This document shows positions 8,343-17,249 of a stretch of 64,000 nt of DNA, piece by piece. The DNA is from Lachnospiraceae bacterium (GTDB taxonomy: Bacteria > Bacillota > Clostridia > Lachnospirales > Lachnospiraceae). The notes under the pieces are model-generated. The model saw nothing but the letters and a program-made list of their open reading frames with translations. It was not told where the DNA came from and did no database searches. Where the stretch lies: assembly GCA_022768745.1 (NCBI GenBank), contig JALELK010000107.1:26326-90325 (forward strand), in the 5' to 3' direction. Both the position numbers and the translations under genes were made by a program. Position 1 is the first letter of the stretch. Each line of letters opens with the position of its first letter.

Positions 8343-9198
8343 TATACTTTATCGTATGCAGGTGAAACCCCAGGAGAATCCGGAAAAATTGATGATTGAC
8401 TCCAATGAAATTTTGGAGGAGTGTATCGAGGAGCGTCAAAAGATAGCCTTGGAGAGAAAAAGGATGCAGGCTGTCTCAGAAGATGATGAACAAGGTGATT
8501 TAACCGCGGATGGTTCAGAAACGAATCTGGAAGGGGAAGATGGTTTTTCACCACTTTCTGAAATGCCACTTCCGGAAGCCGAACCGGAAGAGCCCCAGAT
8601 TGATTATGTTGCCCAGGCTCAGGCGGAGGCTGAAAATATTTTAGAAGATGCTAGAGGGCAGGCACAGGATATCATATCCCAGGCCCAGGAGCAGGCAGAG
8701 GCGATAAAATCTCATGCCGAGGCTGAGGGGCAAAAGTCAGGATATGATCAGGGATTGCAACAGGCATATCAAATGCAGTCCCAGTGGGAAGCAGAAGCAC
8801 AGGAACTGAAAAAATCCTTGCAGGAGGAATACCAGCAAAAACAACAGAGTATGGAAAAAGAAATTGCTTCTGTGGTTTGCGATGTGGTTGAAAAGGTGTT
8901 TTTGGTTCAATTTGGAGATCAACGGGAAATTATTTTTCATTTAGTGGATAATGCCCTTTCCAATATTGAAAGCAGCAAAGAGTTTTTGATCCGCGTAAAT
9001 GAGGCGAATTGTGAGTTTTTAAAAGGTCACAAGGCGGAATTACAGGAAAAAGTAGGACAGGATGTTTTGCTTGATATCGTATTGGATCCGCTGTTGGATG
9101 ATTCTCAGTGCATGATAGAAACAGATGGGGGACTTTTCGATTGTGGGATGGATACCCAGATGAAAAATCTCATAAAAGATATAAAATCCCTTAGTTGA
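8335..9198 (+). CDS. fliH: Flagellar assembly protein FliH
   Basis: Regulates the FliI export ATPase and delivers it to the export gate. The protein (287 aa) has an acidic N-terminal third, a long Gln/Ala/Glu-rich helical segment at about 85-170, and a C-terminal FliH/HrpE-like domain with VCDVVEKVF. The TTG start at 8335 overlaps fliG; GGAGGTG lies about nine bases upstream. ATG 8356 is the only close alternative. Sequence is weakly conserved in this family, so the call rests partly on position between fliG and fliI. Confidence 0.88.
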   Translation: MSNILYRMQVKPQENPEKLMIDSNEILEECIEERQKIALERKRMQAVSEDDEQGDLTADGSETNLEGEDGFSPLSEMPLPEAEPEEPQIDYVAQAQAEAENILEDARGQAQDIISQAQEQAEAIKSHAEAEGQKSGYDQGLQQAYQMQSQWEAEAQELKKSLQEEYQQKQQSMEKEIASVVCDVVEKVFLVQFGDQREIIFHLVDNALSNIESSKEFLIRVNEANCEFLKGHKAELQEKVGQDVLLDIVLDPLLDDSQCMIETDGGLFDCGMDTQMKNLIKDIKSLS

Positions 9199-9211
9199 CG
9201 GAGTGGAATAG

Positions 9212-10522
9212 GTGGATATTGATACAAACAAATATATGTCTCTGGTAGATGGGACATACTTCGATAAAATGGGACGGGTGACCAAGGTGGTTGGTTTGAC
9301 CATTGAGTCTGTAGGCCCGGATGCAAAACTGAATGATTTGTGTGAGATTATTGTTGACGGAGCTGAAAACCGCAGAGTTATGGCTGAGGTGGTAGGGTTT
9401 CGAGACAAGCATTTGCTGTTGACTCCTTTTGAAAGTGTTGAGGGAATTGGCATCGGCTGTATGGTGGAAAATACAGGTAAGCCATTGTCGATTCCTGTAG
9501 GAGAACAGTTGTTAGGCCATACACTGGATGGTATTGGACGTCCCACAGATGTGGAAGAATTGGAACTGACAGACTTATACCCGGTGGATGCAACACCGCC
9601 GGAGCCTATGGAGCGAGAGATTATTTCTCAGGTTTTGCCTTTGGGGGTGAAGGCTGTGGATGGGCTGATTACCGTGGGAAAAGGACAGAGAATCGGAATT
9701 TTTGCCGGTTCCGGTGTAGGAAAGAGTACCTTGATGGGTATGTTTGCCAGAAATACTAAGGCGGATATTAATGTAATTGCTTTGATTGGCGAGCGAGGTC
9801 GTGAGGTTCGTGAATTTATTGAACGTGATTTAGGTGAAGAGGGTATGAAGCGCAGTGTGGTTGTTGTGGCAACCTCCGACAAACCGGCTTCCATCCGAAA
9901 ATGTGCGGCGAAAACCGCTACGGCAATTGCAGAATATTATCGGGATCAGGGAAAGGATGTTCTTTTGATGATGGATTCTCTGACCCGTTTTTCTATGGCA
10001 CAAAGGGAGATTGGATTGGCGGCAGGAGAACCACCGGTGACCAGAGGTTATCCCCCTAGCGTGTATTCTGAGATGCCAAAACTTTTGGAACGGGCGGGAA
10101 ATTCCGACCGGGGCTCTATTACAGGACTATATACGGTCTTGGTAGATGGAGATGATTTTAATGAACCTATTACGGATACAGCCAGAGGAATCTTAGATGG
10201 ACACATTGTTTTATCCCGAAAATTGGCACAGAAGAATCATTATCCGGCCATTGATGTTTTGGCCAGCATTTCCCGTGTTATGAGTGCTGTGGCTTCAAAG
10301 GATCACAAAGCGGTGGCAGGTCAGTTGAAAAATGTGTTGGCCACTTATCAGGAAGCTGAGGATTTGATTAATATCGGAGCGTACAAATCCGGCTCCAACA
10401 AAAATATAGATTTTGCTATTTCTAAGATTGATGATGTGAATACTTTCCTGTGCCAGAGCACAGAAGAAAAATTTGATTTTGACGAAATTACGACGCAGCT
10501 CTTTGATATTTTCAGTGAATAA
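9212..10522 (+). CDS. fliI: Flagellum-specific ATPase FliI
   Basis: Hexameric ATPase that unfolds and feeds substrates into the flagellar export gate; related to F1-beta. Walker A is GSGVGKST (about 170), Walker B lies in VLLMMDSLTRFSMAQREI, and the family signature PPSVYSEMPKLLERAG is present. The GTG start at 9212 has GGAG eight bases upstream and yields 436 aa. It is followed by fliJ, its coiled-coil partner. Confidence 0.97.
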   Translation: MDIDTNKYMSLVDGTYFDKMGRVTKVVGLTIESVGPDAKLNDLCEIIVDGAENRRVMAEVVGFRDKHLLLTPFESVEGIGIGCMVENTGKPLSIPVGEQLLGHTLDGIGRPTDVEELELTDLYPVDATPPEPMEREIISQVLPLGVKAVDGLITVGKGQRIGIFAGSGVGKSTLMGMFARNTKADINVIALIGERGREVREFIERDLGEEGMKRSVVVVATSDKPASIRKCAAKTATAIAEYYRDQGKDVLLMMDSLTRFSMAQREIGLAAGEPPVTRGYPPSVYSEMPKLLERAGNSDRGSITGLYTVLVDGDDFNEPITDTARGILDGHIVLSRKLAQKNHYPAIDVLASISRVMSAVASKDHKAVAGQLKNVLATYQEAEDLINIGAYKSGSNKNIDFAISKIDDVNTFLCQSTEEKFDFDEITTQLFDIFSE

Positions 10523-10538
10523 AATGAGGTGACATTTC

Positions 10539-10994
10539 TTGGCAAAGTTTGTCTATCGAATGCAAAATATTTTGGAAATAAAAGAAAAACTTGAGGCTCA
10601 GGAAAAAGCAGCCTACAGTGTAGCAAATGCCAGATTGATGGAAGAGCAGGAAAAACTGCAGGGACTTTTGAACCGGAGAGAAGGATATGAGAAGCGGTTG
10701 AAAGAATTGCAAGAAGGTATTCTGGACATTAAGGAAATACAGGCCTGTAAGAGGGCGATTAATTCTATGAAGTCGATGATTCGGGATCAGATGATTGCTG
10801 TACATACTGCACAGCGCAATCTGGAGATGGCCAGACGCAGATTGGATGAGGTAATGAAAGAGAGAAAAACCCATGAAAATCTGAAGGAAAAGGCATTTGA
10901 GGCGTTTAAGGAAGAATTGGCGGCAGAAGAGAAAAAAATGACAGATGAGTTGGTGAGTTATACATACCACAATAAACAGTCGGATATGGAGTAA
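10539..10994 (+). CDS. fliJ: Flagellar export chaperone FliJ
   Basis: Coiled-coil protein (151 aa) that fits the FliI hexamer like the gamma subunit of F1 ATPase and passes chaperone-substrate complexes to FlhA. It begins MAKFVYRMQNILEIKEKLE and is Glu/Lys/Gln-rich and almost wholly helical. TTG start at 10539 with GAGGTG upstream. Identification combines the N-terminal FliJ pattern and its place after fliI. Confidence 0.9.
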   Translation: MAKFVYRMQNILEIKEKLEAQEKAAYSVANARLMEEQEKLQGLLNRREGYEKRLKELQEGILDIKEIQACKRAINSMKSMIRDQMIAVHTAQRNLEMARRRLDEVMKERKTHENLKEKAFEAFKEELAAEEKKMTDELVSYTYHNKQSDME

Positions 10995-10997
10995 AAG

Positions 10998-11831
10998 ATG
11001 GCAGAGGAAACAGTAAACAAAAAAGCGGCAAAGCGCGCAGAAAAGAAAGCTTCCAAGGAAGCAGCAAAAGAGGCGAAAAAAAAGGCAAAAGATGAAAATA
11101 ATGCAGAACCGGGGGCTGAGGAAGAAGAGACTACCGGAGGCAAGGTCTTGATTGCTATTGTAGCTGTTTTGATTATTGCAATCTGGTTGTTGATTCTCGG
11201 TCTCTTAATAAAGATGGATGTGGGAGGATTTGGTTCCACAGTTCTTTATCCGGTGTTAAAGGATGTTCCTGTGGTAAATAAAATTTTGCCGGATGTCAAG
11301 GAATATTCAAAGGAAGATCAGGCCTATGCCTATGATTCAGTAGAGGATGCAGTCAAGCAGATAAAAAAACTGGAAAAACAGTTGGCGGATGCCAAGTCTA
11401 AGAAAAATGACAATGATTCTAAGATTGCAGATTTAGAGGCTCAGGCAGCGGAATTACAGACATACAAGGATAATGAAGCAGCTTTTGAGGCAGAGAAAGA
11501 AAAATTTTATAATGAGGTTGTTTTTTCAGACAAAGCACCCGATATAAATGAATATAAGCAATATTATGAGAGTATTGACCCTACAAATGCAGAGGCTATT
11601 TATAAACAGGTTGTGGAACAACAGCAACAGACCTCTGAGGTACAGGATTATGCAGATACCTATGCAAAAATGAAGCCAGCCCAGGCGGCAGCAATTTTAA
11701 ATACTATGACAGACGATTTAAAATTGGTTGGAAAGATTTTGTGGGCGATGGATACCCAGTCAAGAGCTAGTATTCTTGGCGCCATGGATAAGGATACTGC
11801 GGCGGCAGTAACCAAGTTGATGGAACCTTAA
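10998..11831 (+). CDS. MotE-like membrane protein with C-terminal MgtE-N-type domain
   Basis: The 277 aa protein has a Lys/Ala/Glu-rich cytoplasmic N-terminus (AAKRAEKKASKEAAKEAKKK) and one membrane helix at about 50-71 (LIAIVAVLIIAIWLLILGLL). A coiled coil spans about 120-165. The C-terminal repeat KPAQAAAILNTMTDD and ASILGAMDKDTAAAVTKLM matches the MgtE-N-like module. Such proteins occur between fliJ and fliK in Firmicutes; MotE in proteobacteria chaperones MotC. A role in stator or basal-body assembly is likely, but no partner is shown. Confidence 0.75.
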   Translation: MAEETVNKKAAKRAEKKASKEAAKEAKKKAKDENNAEPGAEEEETTGGKVLIAIVAVLIIAIWLLILGLLIKMDVGGFGSTVLYPVLKDVPVVNKILPDVKEYSKEDQAYAYDSVEDAVKQIKKLEKQLADAKSKKNDNDSKIADLEAQAAELQTYKDNEAAFEAEKEKFYNEVVFSDKAPDINEYKQYYESIDPTNAEAIYKQVVEQQQQTSEVQDYADTYAKMKPAQAAAILNTMTDDLKLVGKILWAMDTQSRASILGAMDKDTAAAVTKLMEP

Positions 11832-11894
11832 GAATAGATTTTGCCAATGGCAAAAAGGTACATTGATAACTGAATACGGAAGGAGGAAGATGCT

Positions 11895-13385
11895 ATGACA
11901 AGTGCAAGTGTATCGAATATGACGATACAGACTGCAACTTCTAAGGCTTCTGCGGGCTATGCAAATAAGCAGGACGTTCAGAACGATTTCCTGCAAGTGA
12001 TGAATAGCTTGAATGGAAAAGATTCCAAAGTCTCTTCGATGCCGAAAAATTCAGGCAGGGATGTGGCAGATACTGCTATGAAGGTACAGACCAAGCCCGG
12101 GGAGATGAAAAGAGTGAATTCTCAGGATGCAGAAAAAGAAGTTGTGGAAAATGCCAGTGATGAAGTCAGTGCTTTTTCGGAAAAAGTAAAGGGCGTTATC
12201 TCGGAAGAATTGGATGTTACTGATGAAGAAATCGAAAATGCGATGGAAACATTGGGACTGACATTTTTAGATTTAACGGATGTTACAAATATGACGAAAC
12301 TGGTTTCATTGCTTACAAACTGCGAAGATAAAGTTTCTCTTTTGGTGGATGATAATTTTACCAATATTGTTTCGCAGATTGGAGAACTTTCAGAGTCTTT
12401 AGTAAATAACACACAGATGTCTGTGAAAGATTTGCAGGAGATGATGAGTCTAGCCACAAACCAGCTGACAGAACCAGCACCTATGGAGGAAACAGGGGGA
12501 GAGGTGGTTTCACAAGAGGTTGAGACACCTGCTTTAGAAGGTTCGGAAGGAATGGAAGAGATTGTAAATCCGGAAGAACAAAAGATTTCTTCTGAGGCAC
12601 AGGAGACAAATGCTGGGGATGTCCAGGTAGAGACTGTAAAAGATTTGGAGCCGGCTGTGGCGGACCAAGAGGACATGACAGAAGCGGATAGCGAACAGCT
12701 GATTTCAAAACCGGAGGAGGGGCTGACTTTAGATAATCAGAAGAATACCTCAGAAGGTACGGATGCGAAGAATGATTTCTTTGATAACAGACAACAAAAA
12801 AATCAGACGTTTTCAATGCAGGGTGCCGGGGAGAGCCAGATGAGTGGAATTGGATTGCAAGGTACAAGCCATTTTGAACCGGTTACAGGAGAGATTACAT
12901 TACAAACAGGTGAAACTGTCAATGTAAAAGAGATTATCAATCAGATTGTGGAAAATGCCAGGACAACAATAAAGTCAGACAATACCACATTAGAGATGTT
13001 ACTGAATCCGGAGGGACTTGGAAAACTCTTTATGGAAGTGACTCAGAGAGACGGAAAAGTTTCAGCCCATATTTATACACAGGATGAAAATGTGAAGCAG
13101 GCTTTGGAAAACCAAATGGTTCAACTGAAAGAACAGATGAATCGAAGCGGTACAAAGGTAAATTCCATTGAAGTTTCTGTGGGAACCCACGAATTCGAAA
13201 AGAATCTCGAGGAGGGACAGCAAGAAATGGGGCAGGAAAACATGCAGGAGAAACAGCAGCAACGCAGAACAAGAAACCTTAATATGAACAACTTGGATGA
13301 ACTTTCCGGATTAATGACGGAGGAGGAAGAGTTGGTAGCAAAAATGATGCGAGATAACGGAAATTCCGTAAATTATACCGCATAG
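11895..13385 (+). CDS. fliK: Flagellar hook-length control protein FliK
   Basis: Secreted molecular ruler that measures the hook and switches export specificity through FlhB. The 496 aa protein has a long, low-complexity Glu/Thr/Ser-rich N-terminal two thirds. A conserved C-terminal Flg_hook domain (about 345-425) contains LNPEGLGKLFMEVTQRDGKV and VKQALENQMVQLKEQM. Ribosome site GGAGGAAG precedes ATG 11895. The divergent N-terminus and conserved C-terminus are the family pattern. Confidence 0.92.
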   Translation: MTSASVSNMTIQTATSKASAGYANKQDVQNDFLQVMNSLNGKDSKVSSMPKNSGRDVADTAMKVQTKPGEMKRVNSQDAEKEVVENASDEVSAFSEKVKGVISEELDVTDEEIENAMETLGLTFLDLTDVTNMTKLVSLLTNCEDKVSLLVDDNFTNIVSQIGELSESLVNNTQMSVKDLQEMMSLATNQLTEPAPMEETGGEVVSQEVETPALEGSEGMEEIVNPEEQKISSEAQETNAGDVQVETVKDLEPAVADQEDMTEADSEQLISKPEEGLTLDNQKNTSEGTDAKNDFFDNRQQKNQTFSMQGAGESQMSGIGLQGTSHFEPVTGEITLQTGETVNVKEIINQIVENARTTIKSDNTTLEMLLNPEGLGKLFMEVTQRDGKVSAHIYTQDENVKQALENQMVQLKEQMNRSGTKVNSIEVSVGTHEFEKNLEEGQQEMGQENMQEKQQQRRTRNLNMNNLDELSGLMTEEEELVAKMMRDNGNSVNYTA

Positions 13386-13396
13386 AAAGGAGTTAT

Positions 13397-14089
13397 ATGG
13401 CGATTATTGCACCGGTTGACAACGGTAAAATTGTTGAAGACAATACACAAAGTAGTAAGAAAACAGATAAAAATTCATCGGATAAAGAGATGTTTTTGAA
13501 ATTGCTTGTGGCAGAAATGCAGTATCAGGATCCATTGGAACCTACAAGTAACACAGATTATGTAAAAGAATTAGCATCCTTTTCACAAATCGAAGCAGTT
13601 CAGTCTGTACAGGATCAGATGACTACTTTAAAAGCAAATTCTCTGGTGGGTAAATATGTGATTTTAAATACCAGTGACTCTTCAGGAAACAGTGAATATG
13701 TTTCCGGCAAAGTAGACTATGTGATGACAGACGAAGAAGGAGAAATTTTCCTTTCTGTCAATGAAAAATTGTACAGTATGGATGATTTGGACAGTGTATG
13801 TGATGAGGCATATTATAACGCTGTGATTGGAGCTCAGGATTTACATAATGCCATTGCAAAACTTCCGAATGTTTATTCTTTGACTTTGAAGGACGAAGAA
13901 AAATTGAAATTGTGCAGGAAAGTATATGACGCAATGGATGATTATCAGAAGAGATATGTATCTACAGATGATGTGAAGACTCTCACAACCTTAGAAGAGA
14001 GAATGGAAGCCCTAAAGAAAGCACAGGAGTCTTTGGATTCTGATGAAAGTCAGGAGGACCAGGACAAGACAGAAGGAGTTGAGGAGTAA
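13397..14089 (+). CDS. flgD: Flagellar hook cap protein FlgD with extra C-terminal helical domain
   Basis: Caps the growing hook so that FlgE can polymerise. The FlgD core is clear at 29-75: KEMFLKLLVAEMQYQDPLEP and TDYVKELASFSQIEAVQSVQ, then a small beta domain to about 135. After this there is an extra segment, about 137-205, with DLHNAIAKLPNVYSLTLKDE and YDAMDDYQKRYV. This resembles helical repeat modules seen in clostridial cell-surface proteins (from memory, unverified). An acidic tail ends the protein. At 230 aa it is longer than short Gram-positive FlgD proteins. Confidence 0.92.
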   Translation: MAIIAPVDNGKIVEDNTQSSKKTDKNSSDKEMFLKLLVAEMQYQDPLEPTSNTDYVKELASFSQIEAVQSVQDQMTTLKANSLVGKYVILNTSDSSGNSEYVSGKVDYVMTDEEGEIFLSVNEKLYSMDDLDSVCDEAYYNAVIGAQDLHNAIAKLPNVYSLTLKDEEKLKLCRKVYDAMDDYQKRYVSTDDVKTLTTLEERMEALKKAQESLDSDESQEDQDKTEGVEE

Positions 14090-14490
14090 TGAATCATATC
14101 GGTAATTCTTTTACCTCGATAGAACAGGTTACAAATCAATATCTGAATTCCGCAAAAGAACCGGAAAAGAAGAATTCCCAAGGGATTTCTTTTGAGGAGG
14201 TTTTAAAAAATCAACTTGGTGTCGGTGAACAGACCCAGGAGTTAAAGTTTTCAAAGCATGCAGCCATGAGATTGGATCAGAGAGATATTGCTTTGTCAGA
14301 AGACCAGAGCAGTCGATTGGAGGCGGGAGTTCAGAAAGCCAGTGAAAAGGGGATAAAGGAGTCGCTAGTGATTGTTGATTCTTTGGCGTTTATTGTAAAC
14401 GTGCCAAATCAGACAGTCGTAACAGCCATGGATCAGACAGAATCTATGGACAATGTATTTACAAATATTGATGGAGCTGTAATTATTTAG
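14089..14490 (+). CDS. Flagellar operon protein of the TIGR02530 type
   Basis: Small (133 aa) protein conserved between flgD and flgE in Bacillus and clostridial flagellar operons. The core LKFSKHAAMRLDQRDIALSE and the end VPNQTVVTAMDQTE...NVFTNIDGAVII are the recognisable family parts. Its ATG shares a base with the flgD stop (TAATG), so translation is coupled. Function is unknown; its position suggests a role in hook assembly. No membrane helix or signal peptide is seen. Confidence 0.85.
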   Translation: MNHIGNSFTSIEQVTNQYLNSAKEPEKKNSQGISFEEVLKNQLGVGEQTQELKFSKHAAMRLDQRDIALSEDQSSRLEAGVQKASEKGIKESLVIVDSLAFIVNVPNQTVVTAMDQTESMDNVFTNIDGAVII

Positions 14491-14565
14491 CTGGACCTTA
14501 TGGAAGCTAATGTCACTGACTGACAGATGTGACAGAGTTACAGCCGATTAGGAGGTCAAAACACT

Positions 14566-16218
14566 ATGATGAGAGCATTGTACTCTGGAGTGTCAGGTTT
14601 AAAGACACACCAGACAAAGATGGATGTTATAGGTAATAACATCGCAAACGTTAATACGGTGGGCTTTAAAGCTTCTTCCGTAACTTTTTCAGATATTATG
14701 TATCAGACAACTTCCGGAGCATCCGGAGCTACCGCCACTACAGGAGGAAAGAATGCAAAGCAGATTGGTTTGGGTGTTTCCACCGCTGCTACAAAGGTTA
14801 GTATTACTTCCGGTGGTGCAGCCCAGTCTACCGGAGATGCATTTGATATCAAATTGACAGACAGCAACAGCACAAATTTCTTTGTGGTAAATAATGGAAC
14901 AGAGAATCTGTTTACCAGAGCTGGTTCTTTCTACATTGACGGAGCAGGTAACTTGGCAATGACATCCACCGGATACAACGTTATGGGTTGGCAGGTGGAC
15001 CCGGCTACAGGAGCTATCCGCAAGGATACAGTTTCTGCACTTCGTGTGATGCAGGCATCCAACATGACATCTGCACCAGAGGCAACAACCAACGCTTCCG
15101 TATCAGGAATTATCGATAAAAATGATAAGAATGTAACCAGTGATGACGGATATTTCCGCACATTGACATTTTTTGATAATCTGGGTTATTCCTACACTGC
15201 AAAGTTTTCTTTTAAGGTAAAGGATGTAGATGCAGGGCAATATTCTGTTGAACTGGTAAATTTATATGACAGCAATGACAAGGATATTTTAGCAGAGTAT
15301 CTGGATGCCAATCCTGGCGGACTTGATAATATTTTTGGTAATGATACCACAGCTCAGAAGAGTTTTGCGCCAAATACAAAGGCGGGATATTCTATCAAAA
15401 ACGCTTCTATTGTCACTACTATCGGTGGGGTGGAATATTCTTTGGCAAGTACAAATATTACAAAGGATGCCTCCGGAAACAACGTATTGACATTTACAGA
15501 CGGAGGAACTCCGGCAAATACAAGAGAAATTCCGTTGACAGATGTGTATGCTAACCTGGATGATGCCACAGGAAACGGAGATATTACAAAGTTACAGATT
15601 GACCAGGGCCAGTTGGTATATACATATGATACAACCAACTTTGGAATTGAATTTTATACCAACGATGGTACATTTAAGAGTATTGATGGTAATACAGATG
15701 GCAAGGTAACTATGAACCTCAAAGGAATCCTTGGAGATAGTTTCGAGGATATTGAGATTGATTTCTCTCATATTTTGAATCAGAACAATGGTGGAAGTTC
15801 CACTGCTGAGATTGAGAGAGGAGCTACAGATGGTATCACAGGAATGGGAAAAAAATTAGGTACTATGACTGGGGTTTCCATCGATGGAAGCGGTTGTATT
15901 TACGGTTCTTATGATAATGGTAATACTGTTTTACTGGGGCAGATTGCTGTGGCACAGTTTGCCAATGCATCTGGTTTGGAAAGTCTGGGTAATAACTGCT
16001 ACGGAACCACATTGAACTCCGGCGATTTCGACGGTATTGGTGTGGAAGTTACCGCAGACGGAGGAAGTATGACAACCGGACAACTTGAAATGTCCAACGT
16101 AGATTTGTCAGCACAGTTTACTGAGATGATTACTACTCAGAGAGGTTTCCAGGCGAACTCAAGAATTATCACTACATCAGATACATTACTGGAAGAATTG
16201 GTTAACCTGAAACGTTAA
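14566..16218 (+). CDS. flgE: Flagellar hook protein FlgE
   Basis: Structural subunit of the hook, the universal joint between motor and filament. The 550 aa protein starts MMRALYSGVSGLKTHQTKMD with the axial motif VIGNNIANVNTVGFKASSVTF. It ends with SNVDLSAQFTEMITTQRGFQANSRIITTSD..., the C-terminal D0 helix. The middle (about 100-440) is the variable surface region. A GGAGG ribosome site lies just upstream. A strong terminator follows directly. Confidence 0.97.
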   Translation: MMRALYSGVSGLKTHQTKMDVIGNNIANVNTVGFKASSVTFSDIMYQTTSGASGATATTGGKNAKQIGLGVSTAATKVSITSGGAAQSTGDAFDIKLTDSNSTNFFVVNNGTENLFTRAGSFYIDGAGNLAMTSTGYNVMGWQVDPATGAIRKDTVSALRVMQASNMTSAPEATTNASVSGIIDKNDKNVTSDDGYFRTLTFFDNLGYSYTAKFSFKVKDVDAGQYSVELVNLYDSNDKDILAEYLDANPGGLDNIFGNDTTAQKSFAPNTKAGYSIKNASIVTTIGGVEYSLASTNITKDASGNNVLTFTDGGTPANTREIPLTDVYANLDDATGNGDITKLQIDQGQLVYTYDTTNFGIEFYTNDGTFKSIDGNTDGKVTMNLKGILGDSFEDIEIDFSHILNQNNGGSSTAEIERGATDGITGMGKKLGTMTGVSIDGSGCIYGSYDNGNTVLLGQIAVAQFANASGLESLGNNCYGTTLNSGDFDGIGVEVTADGGSMTTGQLEMSNVDLSAQFTEMITTQRGFQANSRIITTSDTLLEELVNLKR

Positions 16219-16236
16219 TTTTTGTACAATATGTTG

Positions 16237-16266
16237 TGGGCCTGCTTTTTAGCAGGCCCATTCTTT
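16237..16266 (+). terminator. Intrinsic terminator after flgE
   Basis: Perfect 9-bp stem TGGGCCTGC (16237-16245) / GCAGGCCCA (16252-16260), followed by TTCTTTT. It splits the flagellar cluster into flgB-flgE and motA-fliA transcription units, fully or partly. Confidence 0.85.
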
Positions 16267-16451
16267 TGTGAAAAAACTATGAGAAAACCATATTTGGAAA
16301 AACCATATTATTATGTAGAATTTAGTATTTTCTTTGAAGAATAAGTAGACAAGAAAGATAAAATTTAGTAAGATTATATAGAAGTATAACTATGCACTTT
16401 TCTGTGTAAAATCAGTAGTTTTATAAAAATGTACGTTAGGTGGTGGAATTT
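16267..16451 (+). other. Intergenic region upstream of motA with an 11-bp direct repeat
   Basis: AT-rich gap after the flgE terminator. AAAACCATATT occurs at 16274-16284 and again at 16289-16299 (15-bp offset), which could be a regulator site. A possible promoter is TTGAAG (16334-16339) with a GATAAA or TAAAAT -10 near 16357-16364, but it is weak. A promoter for motA-fliA must lie here if the terminator is efficient. Confidence 0.4.
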
Positions 16452-17249
16452 TTGGATTTAGCATCGTTAATCGGATTAGTCCTTGGCGTGGTGATGATTG
16501 CCTTTGGTATCATTTCCAGTGGTGGCACAAGTGCTTTTGGAAATTTTGCGGATTTGCCTTCGGTTATTATTACCATCGGTGGGTCATTGGCCAGTACTTT
16601 GACATCTAATAAACTGCCCGATTTTATTAATGGATTAAAGAGTATCACCCTTGCAGTCAAGGAGCCGACGATTGGTAATCCGGCGGATGTTATTTCAAAT
16701 ATTATCAATTTGTCCAATATATCCAGAAAAGAAGGATTGCTTGCCTTGGAAGAGGCCACTCATGATATGGATGATGAGTTTTTGAAAAAAGGAATCAATC
16801 TGGTGGTTGATGGTACTGATCCGGATCTGGTGCGTGGCATTCTGGAGACGGATTTGATTAATCTGGAATCTCGTCACAAAAAGGTGATTTCTTTCTGGGA
16901 GAAATGGGCAGAAATGGGACCGGCCTGGGGTATGATTGGTACGTTGATTGGCTTGATTAATATGTTGGTAAAACTGGATGATGCATCTTCCATCGGACCG
17001 AATATGTCGGTTGCGCTGGTTACGACCTTGTACGGTTCTATTATTGCCAACTGGCTGGCATCTCCTACGGCTACCAAGCTTGGGGTCAACAACGAGTTGG
17101 AAATTATGATGAAGGAGATTACCGTGGAGGGACTTTTGTCCATACAGGCAGGAGAAAATCCACGTGTTATTGAAGAAAAGCTGAAATCCTTCCTGGCACC
17201 GGCAGATAGAAATACTATGGGCAGGGATGAAGCCGGAGGTGAAGAGTAG
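16452..17249 (+). CDS. motA: Flagellar stator protein MotA
   Basis: Stator subunit that forms the proton (or sodium) channel with MotB and pushes on FliG. Four hydrophobic segments are visible: LIGLVLGVVMIAFGIISSGG at the start, one near 35-50, and PAWGMIGTLIGLINML with SVALVTTLYGSIIANWLASP at 155-205. The track uses GTG 16440. The TTG at 16452 is better because it gives the family-typical MDLASLIGLVLG start with GGTGGTGG in ribosome-site position. It overlaps motB by one base. Confidence 0.94.
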   Translation: MDLASLIGLVLGVVMIAFGIISSGGTSAFGNFADLPSVIITIGGSLASTLTSNKLPDFINGLKSITLAVKEPTIGNPADVISNIINLSNISRKEGLLALEEATHDMDDEFLKKGINLVVDGTDPDLVRGILETDLINLESRHKKVISFWEKWAEMGPAWGMIGTLIGLINMLVKLDDASSIGPNMSVALVTTLYGSIIANWLASPTATKLGVNNELEIMMKEITVEGLLSIQAGENPRVIEEKLKSFLAPADRNTMGRDEAGGEE

